A stretch of 64,000 bases of DNA from a bacterium (lineage in GTDB: Bacteria > Vulcanimicrobiota > JABDET01): NCBI GenBank assembly GCA_021800275.1, contig JAJYZB010000001.1, positions 328,624-392,623 of the forward strand, read 5' to 3'. How positions within the stretch are numbered: position 1 is the first letter of the stretch; every line of letters begins with the position of its first letter. Made by a program: the position numbers and the translations under genes. The notes beneath the pieces were generated by a model. It saw nothing but the letters and a program-made list of their open reading frames with translations. It made no database searches and had not been told where the DNA came from. This document shows positions 20,291-29,114 of the stretch, one piece after another.

Positions 20291-23200
20291 TTACTGTCGA
20301 ATAATATCCCAAAAAACTTTCTGCAGGGCATACAATTTTACGTTCTGATTAAAAATCCCAAGATAGGCGGGATCATACAAAAAATCTGTTTGACTGGCAT
20401 CATCAACACTGATATTTCCATTGGGAGCGACTAATGCCCCATCAATCGAAAAAACATATCCATTGGGATTTGCGTTAATATTTCCCTCATGACTGTAAAC
20501 GACCCCTTGAAAAGTTTCATCGTTTGAATTTTTATTTGCAGGCGCATCTAAAATCCAGTCCTGGGAATAAGTGCTGGTATAAGTACTGTAATCACTGCTG
20601 CAGTTAGAGCCGGTGCACTGGTTGTCAGTACTCCAATTTGATAAAGATTCAGGAGATCCTAACATATATTCATCCATAAAAACATTCACATTTAAATTGC
20701 TTTGATTAGCCACCTGCTGGGACAAGTTCTGATCATTGTTCCAATAATTATTGATCTGGTTATTCGATTGACTGCTGACATCTGATGAACTCTTATTAGA
20801 AACATAACAACTGCAGCTCGAATTATAGGTTTGAGTGATCCAATTCGAATCGTTCTGTTCAATCGCTTGTTCAATTCGAACCAGGTGGCTGAGAGGTAAA
20901 GTGCAGGCTGTTGTTTCACAGCTCGTGGACAAAGAAGGGATGTAAGAACCACTTGAGGCGGGCGGGAGAATATAGGTTGTTGTATGGGAAGTGTTTAAAC
21001 CATTATAACCTGTATAAGAAGAAGCGCTGCCATTGAAAAAATCACTGCCCACTGGATTAATGGTTAGAGTTACAGAATTGGTTGCTGCATCATACTGTAA
21101 AGAACCAACGGGCTGGCTGTCCACTACTCCTGCTGCTGCAGAACTTCCATTATTTCCCCAATTATTAAAAGTATTGCTCCAATTGTATGCACCAGCATCA
21201 GTGCTGCCGCTTTCTTCATTCATGGCTAAAGCATAAGCCTGCTGATCATACTGCCCAACTTGAGGAATGTTTAAAGGATTGAATGAAACACTCCCATCCG
21301 CATAAATCGCAAGAGATTGGGTTGTGCTTGTGGCTACAGCGCTTTTTCCCGAAAAAGTCACGTTTCCATTGTCACCTGAACCTGAGGAACATGCAGAACA
21401 CAGACCCACAACTGTTCCTGATCCAGTAATAGAACCATCCACAAAGATTGAACCTGAAGTCGCTTGAGCCGTGTAACTCCCCTGAGAAAGATCTGCCCAT
21501 GCGCTCCATGGATTACTTGAACTGGAATAATTATTCAAGCCTGTGCTTTGGGTTGTCCCTGATGCAACCTCAAACATAGGACCAGAAGACGGCTGACCCG
21601 CAGGTCCGCTGGGTGATCCTAAAATCAACTGGGGAATAGGATGCCCCCCATTATTTGAAGTTTGACTTGTGGCAACGTCCAAGAAAAATCCACCGGATGA
21701 AACTGTAACATTAGCTCCTTGAACCTGAAACTGATAGTTATTGAGAGTAATACTTCCGCCAACACATCCAGTTAAAGGAACAGCTCCAGGGTAAACAGCA
21801 GTAGGAGTAGAACTGGTATTTCCACTGGCATAATAATTAACTGTATTGCCATTAGTAAAAATATATGCCCCCCCTGCTAAAGTACACGTCCCTAACCCAT
21901 TGCCAGAAGAACTGGGAGGTGAAACATTTAATGGTTGAGAAGGGAGAGGAGACCCGTTGTTAGGGGAAAACGTGCCAGAAACAACACTATCTAAAGTGGA
22001 AGTAGGAACACTTCCGCTGGAATTTGATGCCTGTGTTGCGCTTGTAACAATGTAAGAAGGACTGGCGGTTTGAACCGTTCCAGAAGTGGAACCAGAAGTG
22101 GAACCAGAAGTGGAATAGTAATTACCCGTAATTATATTGTTCGTGGAGCTGCTGCTGCCAGGAGTCAGCAATTCCCCCAGCCGATCTGTGCTAGGAAGGG
22201 TATTAGGAATTTGCTGCTCAAATGTCCAGCTCGTGCTGCTGGTGCCGGCATCTAAAACCGGAGCATAAATATTCCCAGTGCCATTATTAGCGCCTCTCAC
22301 ATTATCATAAAACGGATCATCAGAATTAATGTACCATGTGCCGTATGGAGTTCCATCCACAGTAGGAGGATTTCCCTGACACTCTGATCCTTCGCAAGGC
22401 GCAACTGTCAAAGAATTTCCAGCTAATGCTGAAGAATCTTCTGCTTCTTTACTGGTGTAAAGAGCCTCAATTGTCATCTGTTTCACCTGACCTCCATTAG
22501 GGACATCACCTTCAATCACCAGATAAACAGATGGATAGGGAACAGTTTTCTCTACATAAGTTGAAGAAGGCACCGATTTCTCTCCTGAATTCGATAAATT
22601 GTTGATAGAATAATATCCAGTCTGAGATAAATCACTAGGACCTGTCTGTAAAGGAGAGTTAATTGACCCTGTCTGATTATCTGTAGAGTACGGAAATTGA
22701 ATTTTAAAATATGAAGACTGCCCATGATTTGCCATACACCCAATAACTTCTCCAGGCTGCACAGTGAAAGTTCCGCAGTTTCCTAAAGTAACAGATTTGC
22801 TGCTGGTTCCAGAATTCTCCTCCACTACAAGTCCACTGCCCCAGGTCTGTTTATCAGTTCCATTAAAATAAATAGTTCCTCCGCTGCCAGTAATCGAACT
22901 GTACTGTCCTAAATTGAAGTAATTCACTGTTACTCCGCCACCGCCGCCACCACCAAGAATACCGCCACCACCGCCGCCACCACCCCAATTAGGTCCACCG
23001 CCGCCTCCATGGTGAGCAATCAGAAACCCAAGACCTGGAAAGCCAATCCATCCTGGTCCACGGCTTTTTTCCGGCTCTTTCTTCACGCCTGAAGAGCTGA
23101 CAGTCCCGCTGCCGCCGCCGAAATTGACAGTTCCCCAATTTTGATTGTTTTGCAGTCTCATCTGGGCATAATTCATCCCGCTCATACAGGCCTGCAGCGC

Positions 23201-23329
23201 CTCTTCCCCTTCTTTTGAAGCCATGGCAACACGAGAACCATTATAATCAAGCGAGATAAAAGACGTCAGGAGCATAGTAAAAATGACCACAATAAATAAA
23301 GTAGTTAGTAAAATCATCCCTTTTTTCAT
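20291..23329 (-). CDS. Large PilX-like protein with glycine-, serine- and threonine-rich body
   Basis: The start at 23329 lies 13 bases after the upstream gene's stop and gives MKKGMILLTTLFIVVIF, a PilX-type N-terminal helix; an earlier start would overlap the upstream gene by about 100 bases. The product is about 1012 residues, far longer than normal PilX (about 200). After the helix and KEGEEALQACMSGMNYAQMRL comes a polyglycine tract (coded near 22930-23010), a GSTSGSTSG run (near 22090) and long beta-rich Ser/Thr/Gly/Asn sequence. It is the last of three pseudopilin genes, suggesting a pilus-tip adhesin or secreted surface protein. Confidence 0.7.
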   Translation of the reverse strand: MKKGMILLTTLFIVVIFTMLLTSFISLDYNGSRVAMASKEGEEALQACMSGMNYAQMRLQNNQNWGTVNFGGGSGTVSSSGVKKEPEKSRGPGWIGFPGLGFLIAHHGGGGGPNWGGGGGGGGILGGGGGGGVTVNYFNLGQYSSITGSGGTIYFNGTDKQTWGSGLVVEENSGTSSKSVTLGNCGTFTVQPGEVIGCMANHGQSSYFKIQFPYSTDNQTGSINSPLQTGPSDLSQTGYYSINNLSNSGEKSVPSSTYVEKTVPYPSVYLVIEGDVPNGGQVKQMTIEALYTSKEAEDSSALAGNSLTVAPCEGSECQGNPPTVDGTPYGTWYINSDDPFYDNVRGANNGTGNIYAPVLDAGTSSTSWTFEQQIPNTLPSTDRLGELLTPGSSSSTNNIITGNYYSTSGSTSGSTSGTVQTASPSYIVTSATQASNSSGSVPTSTLDSVVSGTFSPNNGSPLPSQPLNVSPPSSSGNGLGTCTLAGGAYIFTNGNTVNYYASGNTSSTPTAVYPGAVPLTGCVGGSITLNNYQFQVQGANVTVSSGGFFLDVATSQTSNNGGHPIPQLILGSPSGPAGQPSSGPMFEVASGTTQSTGLNNYSSSSNPWSAWADLSQGSYTAQATSGSIFVDGSITGSGTVVGLCSACSSGSGDNGNVTFSGKSAVATSTTQSLAIYADGSVSFNPLNIPQVGQYDQQAYALAMNEESGSTDAGAYNWSNTFNNWGNNGSSAAAGVVDSQPVGSLQYDAATNSVTLTINPVGSDFFNGSASSYTGYNGLNTSHTTTYILPPASSGSYIPSLSTSCETTACTLPLSHLVRIEQAIEQNDSNWITQTYNSSCSCYVSNKSSSDVSSQSNNQINNYWNNDQNLSQQVANQSNLNVNVFMDEYMLGSPESLSNWSTDNQCTGSNCSSDYSTYTSTYSQDWILDAPANKNSNDETFQGVVYSHEGNINANPNGYVFSIDGALVAPNGNISVDDASQTDFLYDPAYLGIFNQNVKLYALQKVFWDIIRQ

Positions 23330-23342
23330 AGGGCTTTTCTCA

Positions 23343-24122
23343 CTAAAAATTGTTTTCGGGATGGATGTCCAGATCCAGCTGCAGTCCCTGGTTATTGTTG
23401 GCAGCCCTTTGACCCAAGCTTTGAGAATTGATCCCTTTTTGTTCATTTCTGTATGTCACCTCCACAATCTCCTCATTTACAGGCAGATTAATACTGAAAA
23501 CATTAACTGGCCCAAGATAATTAACTTGCGCTGTTCCAAAATTAGAGGCTTCACTCAATACAGTTGAATAATCCTGGTTAGACTGAGGCCATATATCTTG
23601 AACAGCCAAATCATACAACCCCTGAAATTGAGGAGGGTTAAAATTTGGCAGCCCGGAAGGATGCAGGATTGCAATACGATAAAACCGTCCAGATGTGGGA
23701 GCTGAGGTTCCAGCAATCCCATGGAAAACTCCCTGCTCAGTGGTCGCTAAATAGACAATGTATTCATCCCAATCAGGTCTTAAAGTGACTCCTGAAAAAT
23801 TATTGGAATTACCCCAATCATCCAGTCCAGCGAAAGAGAGAGCGCACCGATCTAAAGAAACCCCTCCAGCAGATACAGGAAATCCATTTCCGGCTGAATC
23901 TAAATAAGAAACACTAGAAAAATCGGTCATTTGTAAATCCTTTTCTAAAACACTCACCGATCTTTGAGTTTCAGTCAGCAGCGAATTTTTCATGACTCCA
24001 GTTTGATAATTTAACTCCCCCATCTGAAATACCACATAAGTGACAACCGCCAGGATAGAAAAAATAAACGTTCCTATCATGACTTCTAACAAAGTCGCAC
24101 CTTTATGAGTTTTGAGCTTCAT
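23343..24122 (-). CDS. Prepilin-type minor pilin (PilW/GspJ-like)
   Basis: A protein of 259 residues. It has a class III signal peptide, KTHKGATLLEVMIGTFIFSI, with predicted cleavage after Gly8 and the conserved glutamate at +5. The first helix leads to a globular domain with EKDLQMTDFSSVSY, matching the PilW/GspJ class. It overlaps the upstream pilin gene by 20 bases. It should be processed by PilD and built into a type IV pilus or type II secretion pseudopilus; the core machinery genes are not in this window. Confidence 0.8.
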   Translation of the reverse strand: MKLKTHKGATLLEVMIGTFIFSILAVVTYVVFQMGELNYQTGVMKNSLLTETQRSVSVLEKDLQMTDFSSVSYLDSAGNGFPVSAGGVSLDRCALSFAGLDDWGNSNNFSGVTLRPDWDEYIVYLATTEQGVFHGIAGTSAPTSGRFYRIAILHPSGLPNFNPPQFQGLYDLAVQDIWPQSNQDYSTVLSEASNFGTAQVNYLGPVNVFSINLPVNEEIVEVTYRNEQKGINSQSLGQRAANNNQGLQLDLDIHPENNF

Positions 24123-24600
24123 AGAAAATCCTTGTCAGACGAGTATATAATTTACCAAACCCAAGCTTTTTCTGAGCCTGATTTCCCCACCACCAAACCT
24201 CTACATTCACCTGGTAAAGGGATTGAGCTGGAGTAGAAGTAATCGGAATTGAATTGGCGCTGACGGTGTACTCATACACCACATTATTCAGATCTTTCTC
24301 TTTCTGTCCTTGTTCTGAACCAGCAATACTTCCACTCAATGCATTCTGCAGAAAAGTGGAATCCGCCTGCATTTTCTGAACCAGGGCATCAGCGACAAAA
24401 TTAGCTGCCGTTAAATCTACATTTTTTCTTCCGCCATTCAAAAGGGTTGTAAAACTGGCAATAACAAAAAGGAGAACAAGGGCTAAGAGTCCGATAGAAA
24501 GGACTAGTTCCAGCAGGCTGAACCCTTGAGAACGACCTCTGACCGTTCTATTCTTCATCTCTGGCTCTATCCCCTGGCCGCTTTTCTCAAATAAAATCAC
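24103..24600 (-). CDS. Prepilin-type minor pilin (PilV/GspI-like)
   Basis: GTG 24600 is chosen because a strong AGGAGG lies at 24610-24605, although the spacing is only 4 bases; ATG 24558 is the alternative. The processing site is QGFSLLELVLSIGLLALV, with glutamate at +5 after cleavage. GTG would give a leader of about 25 residues, ATG a leader of about 11. The remaining domain (about 110 residues) is of PilV/GspI size. It is the first gene of the three-gene cluster. A promoter and a structured leader (24626-24757) lie directly upstream, so expression is probably controlled at the RNA level. Confidence 0.78.
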   Translation of the reverse strand: MILFEKSGQGIEPEMKNRTVRGRSQGFSLLELVLSIGLLALVLLFVIASFTTLLNGGRKNVDLTAANFVADALVQKMQADSTFLQNALSGSIAGSEQGQKEKDLNNVVYEYTVSANSIPITSTPAQSLYQVNVEVWWWGNQAQKKLGFGKLYTRLTRIFYEAQNS

Positions 24601-24625
24601 AAATCCTCCTGACACAAAAGAAGAG

Positions 24626-24722
24626 CCGGTCTTGCCAATAGCTCCCTTCAATCTGCTGACCTCTGTGAAAAGGTCATGGCAACCGGGCAGGCAGATTGAA
24701 GATCAAAGCTTCTCCTAAACTC
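24626..24722 (-). promoter_or_regulatory. Structured leader with potential pseudoknot upstream of the pilin operon
   Basis: Read on the minus strand, a 10-bp stem pairs 24700-24691 with 24656-24647 (TTCAATCTGC/GCAGATTGAA on the plus strand). It encloses a second hairpin (24657-24662 with 24671-24676). The segment 24677-24686 inside the loop (TGGCAACCGG) can pair with 24626-24637 (CCGG-TC-TTGCCA), 16 bases before the AGGAGG. That is a 10-bp pseudoknot with a 2-base bulge, positioned to control translation. No known riboswitch consensus was recognised. Confidence 0.55.
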
Positions 24723-24728
24723 CCTCTT

Positions 24729-24757
24729 ATTTTAACATAAACCTCTCTTTTTTTCAA
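24729..24757 (-). promoter_or_regulatory. Sigma70-like promoter for the pilin cluster
   Basis: On the minus strand TTGAAA (24757-24752) and TAAAAT (24734-24729) are separated by exactly 17 bases. Transcription would start near 24722 and run through the structured leader into the pilin genes. Confidence 0.65.
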
Positions 24758-24858
24758 GTGAAATTTAAAAAAAACAAAGTTGAAGCGCCCCTTAAAAAGG
24801 AAAGTAAAAGCAAAGTGTGGAAAAAATTAACATCATAAAGGTTGGAGGTTAACCAATC

Positions 24859-25035
24859 ATGAAAAACGTAGAAATGACAGTTGAAGGAAACATTCTCACC
24901 ATAAAAGTCGATCTGACAAAAGAGTTTGGGCCATCTGCATCAGGCAAAACGATCATTATTTCTTCCACAGAAGGAGCTGCCGCAGTTCCAGACCGCACAG
25001 AAAAAGTCAATTTAAATGTTTACCGAAAAAAATAG
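24859..25035 (+). CDS. Conserved small protein of 58 residues, function unknown
   Basis: ATG 24859 has GGAGG at 24844-24848, and the reading frame is clearly coding: MKNVEMTVEGNILTIKVDL, then FGPSASGKTIIISSTEGAA and a C-terminal LNVYRKK. It predicts two or three beta strands and no signal peptide. It resembles a family of very small conserved bacterial proteins with a T/S-x-EG motif and a VNLNVYxK end; no function is known to me. It sits 102 bases before the membrane transporter gene and may share its transcript. Confidence 0.7.
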   Translation: MKNVEMTVEGNILTIKVDLTKEFGPSASGKTIIISSTEGAAAVPDRTEKVNLNVYRKK

Positions 25036-25136
25036 GGAGTCCTATTCCATAGAGCAGCCCTAAAAGAAGTTATTCCTGACAAAAATCAAAAAAAATTAGG
25101 AAAGGAGTTTTCACCCCATGACTTTAAATCTAGATC

Positions 25137-26093
25137 ATGGCAGTTGTCAATCTGTGGAATCCGAAAGATTTAGATTTACTTTCTGCTTTTATTGTTTCCT
25201 TTTTACTGGGTATAATCCATGGAATAACTCCTGATGAACACACCTGGCCCATCACTTTTTCTTATGCGGTCGGAGCGGGGACAACAAAAGGTGGCGCAAA
25301 AGCAGGTCTATTTTTCTCCTCCGGATTTACTCTCCAGAGGGCGATCCTTTCAGAAATCGCTTATTTTGCCCTGCCCTCTATTTTTCTCACTGCAGCAAGT
25401 TTCGGAATCACCTACATCCTCGTTGGTATTGCCATGGCTGGCGCAGGATTCTATATGTCAATACATAAAAATTACTTTCATTTTCACTTTCTTGAAAAAA
25501 AATTCAACATCCTCTTCAGGATCCATAAAATTCGAGAAAATAAAGCAGAAATGATATGTGACAATGAAGAACTATGCCATGAAAAAGATCCTGTATTTCA
25601 TGACTCTTTAGAGCCAATCCCATCAAAATTGGCATTTTTCCATGGATTCCTTGCTGGATTCGGATTTGGAGCTTTTGCTCTCATTCTTTTTACTGTGATC
25701 TCGCCTTCCATGCCATCCCCTTACCTGGCATTTATCCCGGGGTTCTTATTTGGGATCGGAACAATGTCAATGCAGGTTCTGATGGGAAGTCTTTTAGGAG
25801 CCTGGCTTTCAAAAAGAAAAAAATTATCTCAAGCAGGAATCGCTTTTGTAGGAAAAAGCATCAGTTCCTATATTCTCACTTACGGAGGAATAGCATTCAC
25901 CGCAGCAGGAGCAGCAGTCCTCATAAAGCCTAAAATCTTGACCTATGGAATTACAACTAACATTAAGGTGCACAATCTCCACAGCCTTGGTATTGGCTTT
26001 TTCCTCGTGATAGTGGTTGTTGGAGGCATTGGATTGACCAGTTATTTTTATGCCATGAAAAAAGCGGAAAAACTAGGGTATAAAATTGGATAA
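25137..26093 (+). CDS. Membrane transporter related to NicO/UreH-type nickel-cobalt permeases
   Basis: A protein of 318 residues with about seven hydrophobic helices. The first carries LLGIIHGITPDEHTWPITF, reminiscent of the HX4DH-type metal-binding helix of NiCoT/NicO/UreH transporters. A histidine-rich cytosolic loop (HKNYFHFHFLEKK, then ICDNEELCHEKD) lies near residues 105-150. The start is unusual: the good AAAGGAG fits an out-of-frame ATG at 25118, and an in-frame stop (25131-25133) excludes any earlier start. The S41 protease gene overlaps its end by 8 bases. Metal transport is inferred; the true substrate is unknown. Confidence 0.6.
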   Translation: MAVVNLWNPKDLDLLSAFIVSFLLGIIHGITPDEHTWPITFSYAVGAGTTKGGAKAGLFFSSGFTLQRAILSEIAYFALPSIFLTAASFGITYILVGIAMAGAGFYMSIHKNYFHFHFLEKKFNILFRIHKIRENKAEMICDNEELCHEKDPVFHDSLEPIPSKLAFFHGFLAGFGFGAFALILFTVISPSMPSPYLAFIPGFLFGIGTMSMQVLMGSLLGAWLSKRKKLSQAGIAFVGKSISSYILTYGGIAFTAAGAAVLIKPKILTYGITTNIKVHNLHSLGIGFFLVIVVVGGIGLTSYFYAMKKAEKLGYKIG

Positions 26094-27483
26094 AAAATTG
26101 CGATACTTTTTAATTTTTACCCTTTTCCTCGTCTGTTCATATTCCCCTGTTTTTGAAGGAAAAGCTGCATCCTATTCTCCTTATCCTGCCCAAAATTTTC
26201 TGCAGAACAGCGGTTCTGGAACTTCTCTCCGAAAAGCCTATCAATCTTTTGTTTATATGACTGACCAGATTTACAATCGCTCCCTTTTTCGAATCCACAA
26301 ACCAATCTGGCTCCAAAAATCCCTGAAAATTCTTTTCCCGACACAGGTCTTCAAACCTGTAACCATGAATCAGTATTTATCCATAATCGCTCGTCATCTT
26401 GAAACAAAAAGCATTTCGGGGAAAAATTACTTTTTAACAAAAGCGATCCGCAGTTTATTATCAGCCCTTCCTGATCCTTATTCCAGCTTTTCCTCTCCTG
26501 AGCAGCTGAGAAAAGAGCAGCAGCATGAAAAAGGAGATACTTTTAAAGGATTTGGAATAGAACTTCGCAAGCAGCATGGAAAGGTTTTCATCGCAGATCT
26601 TTTGTCCCACAGCCCTTCAATCAAGTCAGGTCTCCTGCCTGGAGACCACGTCTTAAGCATTCAGGGTAAAAAAATAACAGGACTTAGAAAAGCATGGAGA
26701 CTTTTAACTCCTAGAGGACATCATGAAATTCCAATTGTCATTTCTAGAAATGGAACCCAAAAAAAATTTTTTCTGATTCCTGGCAAGATCCATTTAATTC
26801 CTTTTGAAGCCAAACAGATAGACCTGAGCTCTCATGAAAAAATAGGGTACATCCGAATGACTTTGATTGTGCCTGGGGATGGAAGAAAATTTTTGAAAAC
26901 TGCGCGCAAATTCGAAATAAACCGAGATAACCTACTTGTTCTTAACTTAACAGGAGCTGTTGGTGGAGATCTAAAAACAGCTGAGAAAATAGCCGATTTA
27001 TTTCTACCTTCCAAATCCCTTTTATTTACAGAGAAAAGCCGATCTTCCTCTTTTTCCGAGTATTCCAAAACTGAACCAAGAATCACGCTGCCTCTGGTTA
27101 TTGTTGTGAATGGAGGAACTGCCAGCGCAGCAGAACTCTTAACTGCTGCACTGAAAGACCATCACGCCGCCTATCTTTATGGTTCACGAACTCTTGGCAA
27201 AGGATATATCCAGTCTTCCTGGCATTTTCCTGTTTGCTCCTCGAATAATAAAGGGTTCCCCTTTTTAGCTGAAAGCGCCTCTGAATTTTCATGGGACTGC
27301 CCCAATAACTGGGTGCTGCAATTTACGACGGCTGAATTCATCCGTCCATCCGGCAAACGAATTGAAGGCACAGGCATTGCTCCAAATGTACTCTGCAGGG
27401 GGGTATCTTACTTTACATCCTGCTCAGAAGGAAAATTTACTCCTGTTCTGGAACGCCTTTTCCAAAATCATGTTGTGCACTGA
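26086..27483 (+). CDS. S41 family C-terminal processing peptidase (CtpA/Prc-like)
   Basis: TTG 26086 gives 465 residues with an N-terminal signal or anchor (FLIFTLFLVCSYS). Residues about 130-225 hold DPYSSF and a PDZ domain (GFGIELRKQHGKVFIADL). The tail-specific protease core has the catalytic serine S347 in NGGTASAAELL and the lysine K372 in TLGKGYIQ. It would cleave periplasmic proteins near their C-termini. It overlaps the transporter gene by 8 bases and the McsA-like gene by 14 bases, so all three form one operon. Confidence 0.88.
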   Translation: MDKKLRYFLIFTLFLVCSYSPVFEGKAASYSPYPAQNFLQNSGSGTSLRKAYQSFVYMTDQIYNRSLFRIHKPIWLQKSLKILFPTQVFKPVTMNQYLSIIARHLETKSISGKNYFLTKAIRSLLSALPDPYSSFSSPEQLRKEQQHEKGDTFKGFGIELRKQHGKVFIADLLSHSPSIKSGLLPGDHVLSIQGKKITGLRKAWRLLTPRGHHEIPIVISRNGTQKKFFLIPGKIHLIPFEAKQIDLSSHEKIGYIRMTLIVPGDGRKFLKTARKFEINRDNLLVLNLTGAVGGDLKTAEKIADLFLPSKSLLFTEKSRSSSFSEYSKTEPRITLPLVIVVNGGTASAAELLTAALKDHHAAYLYGSRTLGKGYIQSSWHFPVCSSNNKGFPFLAESASEFSWDCPNNWVLQFTTAEFIRPSGKRIEGTGIAPNVLCRGVSYFTSCSEGKFTPVLERLFQNHVVH

Positions 27484-27952
27484 CTGCAAAGAACAACCGG
27501 CAACTGTCCATTTAACCCAGATAGTTAACGGACAAAAAACAGAGTTGCATCTTTGTCTCAGATGTGCCAATAGAAGGGGCATCCAGCTGTGGGTTCTTCC
27601 TTTCCCGCCTCCTTCTTTAAAACCAGTCCAATCTATCCCACTGCCAGAAGCTGAAAACTTAATCTGCTCAGTGTGCCATTACCAGTGGAAAGAATTCATA
27701 AATACGGGTTTTCTGGGATGCGCTTCCTGTTACACCTCATTTTCAAATATGCTGGCCAAAGTCATCTCCCAAAATTTTGGAAATGTCCGCCATCAAGGAA
27801 AAATTCCGGCGAGAGGAGCTGGACCTTTAAAAATTCGAAGAGAGGTTTTATCTTTAAAAAAAGAACTCGAAAAAGCAGTCATGGAAGAAAATTTTGAAAA
27901 AGCTGTGGAGCTGAGAGATAAAATTCGAGCTTTAGAAAAAGAAATCACTTGA
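27470..27952 (+). CDS. McsA-like zinc protein with C-terminal UvrB/UvrC motif
   Basis: ATG 27470 lies inside the end of the protease gene and gives 160 residues. The N-terminus has LCTDCKEQPATVHLTQ, then CLRCANRRG. A second pair of CxxC knuckles (ICSVCHYQW, CASCYTSF) follows. The C-terminus is a UVR motif (KKELEKAVMEENFEKAVELR). This is the McsA architecture. In Firmicutes McsA activates the arginine kinase McsB beside ctsR and clpC, but none of these is here. A role in protein quality control or metal stress is therefore only a guess. Confidence 0.82.
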   Translation: MLCTDCKEQPATVHLTQIVNGQKTELHLCLRCANRRGIQLWVLPFPPPSLKPVQSIPLPEAENLICSVCHYQWKEFINTGFLGCASCYTSFSNMLAKVISQNFGNVRHQGKIPARGAGPLKIRREVLSLKKELEKAVMEENFEKAVELRDKIRALEKEIT

Positions 27953-27956
27953 ACTT

Positions 27957-29114
27957 TTATACTTTCTCATTTTCACCGGCTAAAACGCTGAATAAACGAT
28001 TTAAATCTTCACTTGAATGAGACAAAGACAAACTGAGTCTGAGTCTGCTGGTTCCCTCAGGAACGGTCGGAGGCCTGATTCCTTGAACCCATATTCCTTC
28101 TAAAAGCAGCCTTTTTGAAAACTCCAGGGTGAGTTTAGATTCTCCTAAAATAAGAGGAATAATGGGAGAGTCATCACCTTTTACTGCATATCTCGAACTT
28201 AACAAACGCCTCACTTCTACAGCAATTTTTCTCAATTTTTTCCTTTCGCTCCTCATTTCTTTCATCATTAATAAAGCCTTTTTATTAATAACAGGAAGAT
28301 AAGGCGGAGAAGCTGTAGTAAAAATAAAACTTCGGGCTTTATTGATAATAAAATCTATTACTTTTTTGTTTCCAGCCACAAATCCCCCGCAGCTTCCCAG
28401 AGCCTTGCTGAAAGTTCCCATCACAAGATCCACAGATTCTGTAATCCCCAATTCTTCAGAAAGACCTCCTCCATTTTTTCCGTAAACTCCAACAGCATGA
28501 GCTTCATCAAGAAAAAGAAAAATTCCATACTTTTTCTTTAGATCTGCTAACCTTTTCAGATCTGCCTTTTCTCCTTCCATGCTGAAAAGAGATTCAGAAA
28601 CAATCCATGCAGGAGATTTAGGAGCGATTTTTTTTAACAAAAACTCCAGATGTTCCATGTCTTGATGTTTATAAATCAAAACTTCTGCTCTGCTGAGTCT
28701 GCAGCCATCAATCAAACAAGCATGATTCAATTCATCCGAGAAAATGACACCATTTTCGCTGATCGCTGGAAGAATCCCAACTCCAGCATGAAAACCAGAA
28801 TTAAAAAATAAAGCCGCCTGTTTTCCAAGCCATGCGGCAATCTCTCGTTCTAGTTCCTGATGAGAAGAGAATGTTCCAGAAATCAGTCGTGACCCGGTGC
28901 CCCCTACCCCAAAATTTTGAATCGCTTCAATGGCCGCTTTTTTTAATTCAGAATGGTTTGATAAACCGAGATAGTCATTCGAACAAAAACAAACAGCTTT
29001 CATTTTTGAACGGATGGGAAGTTTTCGAAATAGATTTTTATCCTTTAATGACTCCAACTGGGCATCTGCCCAAGAATCCAAAACCCCTTTTCTAAAACGC
29101 TGCTTCAATGACAA
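27957..29114 (-). CDS. bioF: 8-amino-7-oxononanoate synthase
   Basis: A protein of 385 residues, a PLP enzyme of the alpha-oxoamine synthase family. It condenses pimeloyl thioester with alanine, the first ring-forming step to biotin. Motifs include FCSNDYLGLSNH, GTGSRLISGTFSSH, LDEAHAVGVYGKNGGG and the PLP-lysine segment TFSKALGSCGGF. It overlaps the bioB end by 23 bases. It is the last gene of the five-gene operon. bioA and bioD are not in this window. A related acyltransferase such as Kbl is unlikely given bioB next door. Confidence 0.92.
   Translation of the reverse strand: MSLKQRFRKGVLDSWADAQLESLKDKNLFRKLPIRSKMKAVCFCSNDYLGLSNHSELKKAAIEAIQNFGVGGTGSRLISGTFSSHQELEREIAAWLGKQAALFFNSGFHAGVGILPAISENGVIFSDELNHACLIDGCRLSRAEVLIYKHQDMEHLEFLLKKIAPKSPAWIVSESLFSMEGEKADLKRLADLKKKYGIFLFLDEAHAVGVYGKNGGGLSEELGITESVDLVMGTFSKALGSCGGFVAGNKKVIDFIINKARSFIFTTASPPYLPVINKKALLMMKEMRSERKKLRKIAVEVRRLLSSRYAVKGDDSPIIPLILGESKLTLEFSKRLLLEGIWVQGIRPPTVPEGTSRLRLSLSLSHSSEDLNRLFSVLAGENEKV

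Noticed and set aside
22915..23010. Polyglycine DNA tract as a mobile or CRISPR-like repeat
   Set aside because: It is codon repetition (GGN) inside the PilX-like gene without spacers.
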